A stretch of DNA of 64,000 bases from Sesamum alatum (Eukaryota > Streptophyta > Magnoliopsida > Lamiales > Pedaliaceae), in contig JACGWO010000001.1 of assembly GCA_034509735.1 (NCBI GenBank), positions 29,391,966-29,455,965 on the forward strand, read 5' to 3'. Shown one piece after another: positions 62,041 through 64,000 of the stretch (positions are counted from its first letter, which is position 1; each line of letters starts with the position of its first letter). Under the pieces are notes generated by a model, which ran no database searches, had not been told where the DNA came from, and saw only the letters and a program-made list of their open reading frames with translations. A program made the translations under genes and the position numbers.

Positions 62041-63100
62041 TTCGGTGATTTGTGTGTGACTCTTTAGGTTCACCCTTAGCTAGACTTGGGCCGTGCCCAA
62101 CAGGAGCCCGTTACCATGGGTGGCCGTCTAACAAACGGTCCATGGCACTAGAGACTAGGTGAATGATGGCATGAACATTTAGGCACCAATTTCATTTTGG
62201 GTACGGTACTTCCTTCTACCGTCTTCCGTCCTCAGTCTAGGGTATGGAATTGGGTGTCGGTTCCCATTCTTGACTAGGCGTCTATGCTTAATACTCGAGA
62301 CTACGCATGCCTTATTCTATCAACACAGGAAACTATTTCCTGCTCGATCAATCACTGTGGCCACAAGTTTAAGCATTATGAACGTGTCTCCCATAGGACA
62401 TACCTCTGTCACATACTGACAGGGGATGGATTATCTTCTTGGAACCCACCGTCCTCGCTCCACATTCTAACTGTACTGGACAAGGCTTATCATGATCATC
62501 TTACAGAATAACCACCTCTCGCCAGATCCAAGATACAACCATCGCGTGCAAGTGGCTGCCATGGTTCCTCAAGTCTGAGGACTACTACCGTACCATTGGA
62601 ACCGGGGAAATTCAATCATACTGACCAAGCCTCCAAGGTTTTCATATGATGATCCCGCGAGTCAATCCAATCGGCTCGACTCCAGTCGACCAACCCATCA
62701 AGATCGTATAGGCATTCCACACCTGTCGTCGATGAAACACGATACACATCTAATGAATACGACTCTTGGTGTAAGTCTCTATAGGACTCTTGATGCCCTG
62801 TCTCGAGGTCCTCGACTTGGACCGTTTCAGACCTAACCCTTTATCAGTTGGTTTCATAACCACCATTCAATGCGTGGCCCAACTGCATGAGTTGTGAATC
62901 GTGGTCTGTGGGCTTTGTTGGGATATATGTAAAATAATATTTAACATATGGTAAATGAGCACAACATAGAAGGTACCAATGGTAATGAACACTCATTTTA
63001 TTTATTACATAGTATTATATTACATCAAGTTGTCAAAATAGGTTATAAAAATGCCAAACCTATTGGGTTTCACACTCCCCTAGTTGATAACCCTACCTCT
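62041..63100. repeat. Retroelement-like repeat, left arm of a large inverted pair
   Basis: The stretch has the look of a non-autonomous LTR-retrotransposon (stretches such as cgtgcccaacaggagcccgt, no ORF of note), but no LTR pair could be defined. From about 62530 to 63020 it matches, in inverted orientation, the sequence from about 63540 to the window end. An open stretch of 90 codons at 62948-63220 is not recognised. Type not certain. Confidence 0.5.
62904..62919. repeat. 16-bp inverted repeat, left
   Basis: gtctgtgggctttgtt is the exact reverse complement of 63626-63641. It is the best-conserved core of the larger inverted pair. Confidence 0.9.
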
Positions 63101-63539
63101 CCAAGGGGCAATGGGGCGGAGGACGAGCCTGATGCGGCGGCCACGGTGGAAGCGTCACTTAGGGTTATGGATGAGATGGATTTGGCTGATTACAATCCAT
63201 CGCTGGGTGATCGGGAGTGAATGCGACAGGGTTTCAATTTCACAGATTTCGCGGTTGTGGCTTTTTGAGCTCTCAATTGTGGAGATGATGCTTCTCTGGA
63301 GGCACTCGCCGTGCTCATGGTTCAATTGGTGAGGCACTTTAGTGGCCAAAGGGAGGTGAGCATGGCAACGGATCGGGTAGGGTTTCTGAGGGTGAGGTTG
63401 ACGGGCAAGAGGTTGCGTGGGAGTTTCTAGGGTTCCGGGTGAGGGAGGCCAAGCCATTCTGTTAGAATAGGTGACCATGTAGCCAATCTTGTTAGGTGAT
63501 TGTAACCTATGTCTGAACAATTTTGAAGTTTTTAATAAA
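63100..63539. other. Centre of the inverted pair, GC-richer, unrecognised
   Basis: This GC-richer segment (for example ggcggaggacgagcctgatg) has overlapping ORFs on both strands (63084-63332 plus, 63155-63520 minus), but none belongs to a family I recognise. A polyadenylation-like aataaaa lies near 63534. It may be captured genic DNA between two element arms. Confidence 0.4.
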
Positions 63540-64000
63540 ACCTTGATGAATAAGAAAGTGAAATTTCATTTGGCGCATACTTTGTCTGTGTTCACTTTAT
63601 CTGCTTTATAACTGTTCGCTACACAAACAAAGCCCACAGACTGAAATCACATTTCGGGGATTGGGACTACGCTTGGAGGTAGGTCCATGAAATCAGTTCC
63701 ACCGAATCAGTCTGGAAATCTCCAAGTCAAGGAATCTCGAAAATGGGTACTGAGATTCCACTTTAGACTTGTACTAAGCATCTGCTGTTGTGTTTCATCG
63801 ACGGGTGACAAGGGTTGTCTAAGCAGTGTTAGTGGGTCGGCCTGCTGGGGAGCAGCTGACTGAGGTGACTCGCGGGAACCGTCTTACGGAGGACCTTGAG
63901 TAGGGTCGGCTAGGTATGACGTGAGTTCCCGGTTCCAACGGTACAGGTCAAATCCTTTGACTTGAGGAATTGCTGAATTTACCTGTACATCGAGACTATA
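63540..64000. repeat. Right arm of the large inverted pair, cut by the window end
   Basis: Read as reverse complement it follows the left arm in order: ttcctcaagtc, ttggaaccggg, cccgcgagtc, cgtcgatgaaacac, tgacttgga and gtctgtgggctttgtt all occur in both. Identity is moderate, so the copies are old. The arm probably continues beyond base 64000. Confidence 0.65.
63626..63641. repeat. 16-bp inverted repeat, right
   Basis: aacaaagcccacagac is the exact reverse complement of 62904-62919. Confidence 0.9.

Noticed and set aside
62948..63220. 90-codon ORF as a small gene
   Set aside because: It crosses a composition boundary inside a repeat arm, shows no known family and has no supporting signal.
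62904..63641. The 16-bp inverted core as the ends of a DNA transposon
   Set aside because: Similarity continues outward on both sides, so it is the centre of larger inverted arms, not a terminal repeat.
1..64000. rRNA genes, telomere repeats, organelle or viral insertions
   Set aside because: No characteristic sequence was recognised on either strand.

Overview
This window is repeat-rich nuclear DNA from a flowering plant, probably a eudicot. The evidence is plant L1-type LINEs (ORF1 with a DUF4283-like region and CCHC knuckle; ORF2 with endonuclease, reverse transcriptase and zf-RVT), a tRNA-derived SINE, fold-back MITE-like elements, a long solo LTR and a complex satellite. The species cannot be named from sequence alone. 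No host protein gene, rRNA gene or functional tRNA gene was recognised, and every retroelement ORF is interrupted, which suggests old, silenced heterochromatin.

Left third (1-28840): a tandem array of a roughly 334-bp satellite, split by LINEs. LINE family A copy 1 (1-5992, + strand) is followed by satellite in reverse orientation. The array flips orientation near 6880 and stays in the new orientation up to an assembly gap. LINE A copy 2 (12826-20140, - strand) interrupts it and itself carries a 5'-truncated LINE B (17311-18517) with a perfect 15-bp target-site duplication. A second LINE B copy (23947-28464) interrupts the array again. The satellite shows higher-order organisation, with groups of six diverged monomers (about 2.0 kb) recurring. 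A run of exactly 500 N (28841-29340) ends this block.

Middle (29341-50080): very AT-rich DNA. It holds a repeat family present in two diverged copies, one with an internal 894-bp tandem duplication; two tandem Helitron-like termini (33101-33612); a SINE with a 14-bp target duplication (36869-37126); a GC-richer island of unknown origin (37640-37915); and about 12 kb of same-orientation, patchwork repeat units (37915-50080) with two hairpins near 47.5 kb.

Right third (50080-64000): two fold-back elements (51249-51432 and 53180-53619), a 5'-truncated LINE of a third lineage with a C-terminal RNase H remnant (54300-56097), a return of the AT-rich repeat (56098-57482), a 2.3-kb solo LTR with a 5-bp target duplication (57488-59789), a strongly diverged dimer of the left-hand satellite (60105-60800), and a retroelement-like region whose right edge forms a large inverted pair (from about 62530 to the window end).

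The main points of interest are the satellite's higher-order structure and its distant relative 31 kb away, the mirror-image LINE A/satellite junctions, the dated nesting of LINE B inside LINE A with an empty site in the same window, and the tandem Helitron-like ends. No new defence or metabolic system was seen.
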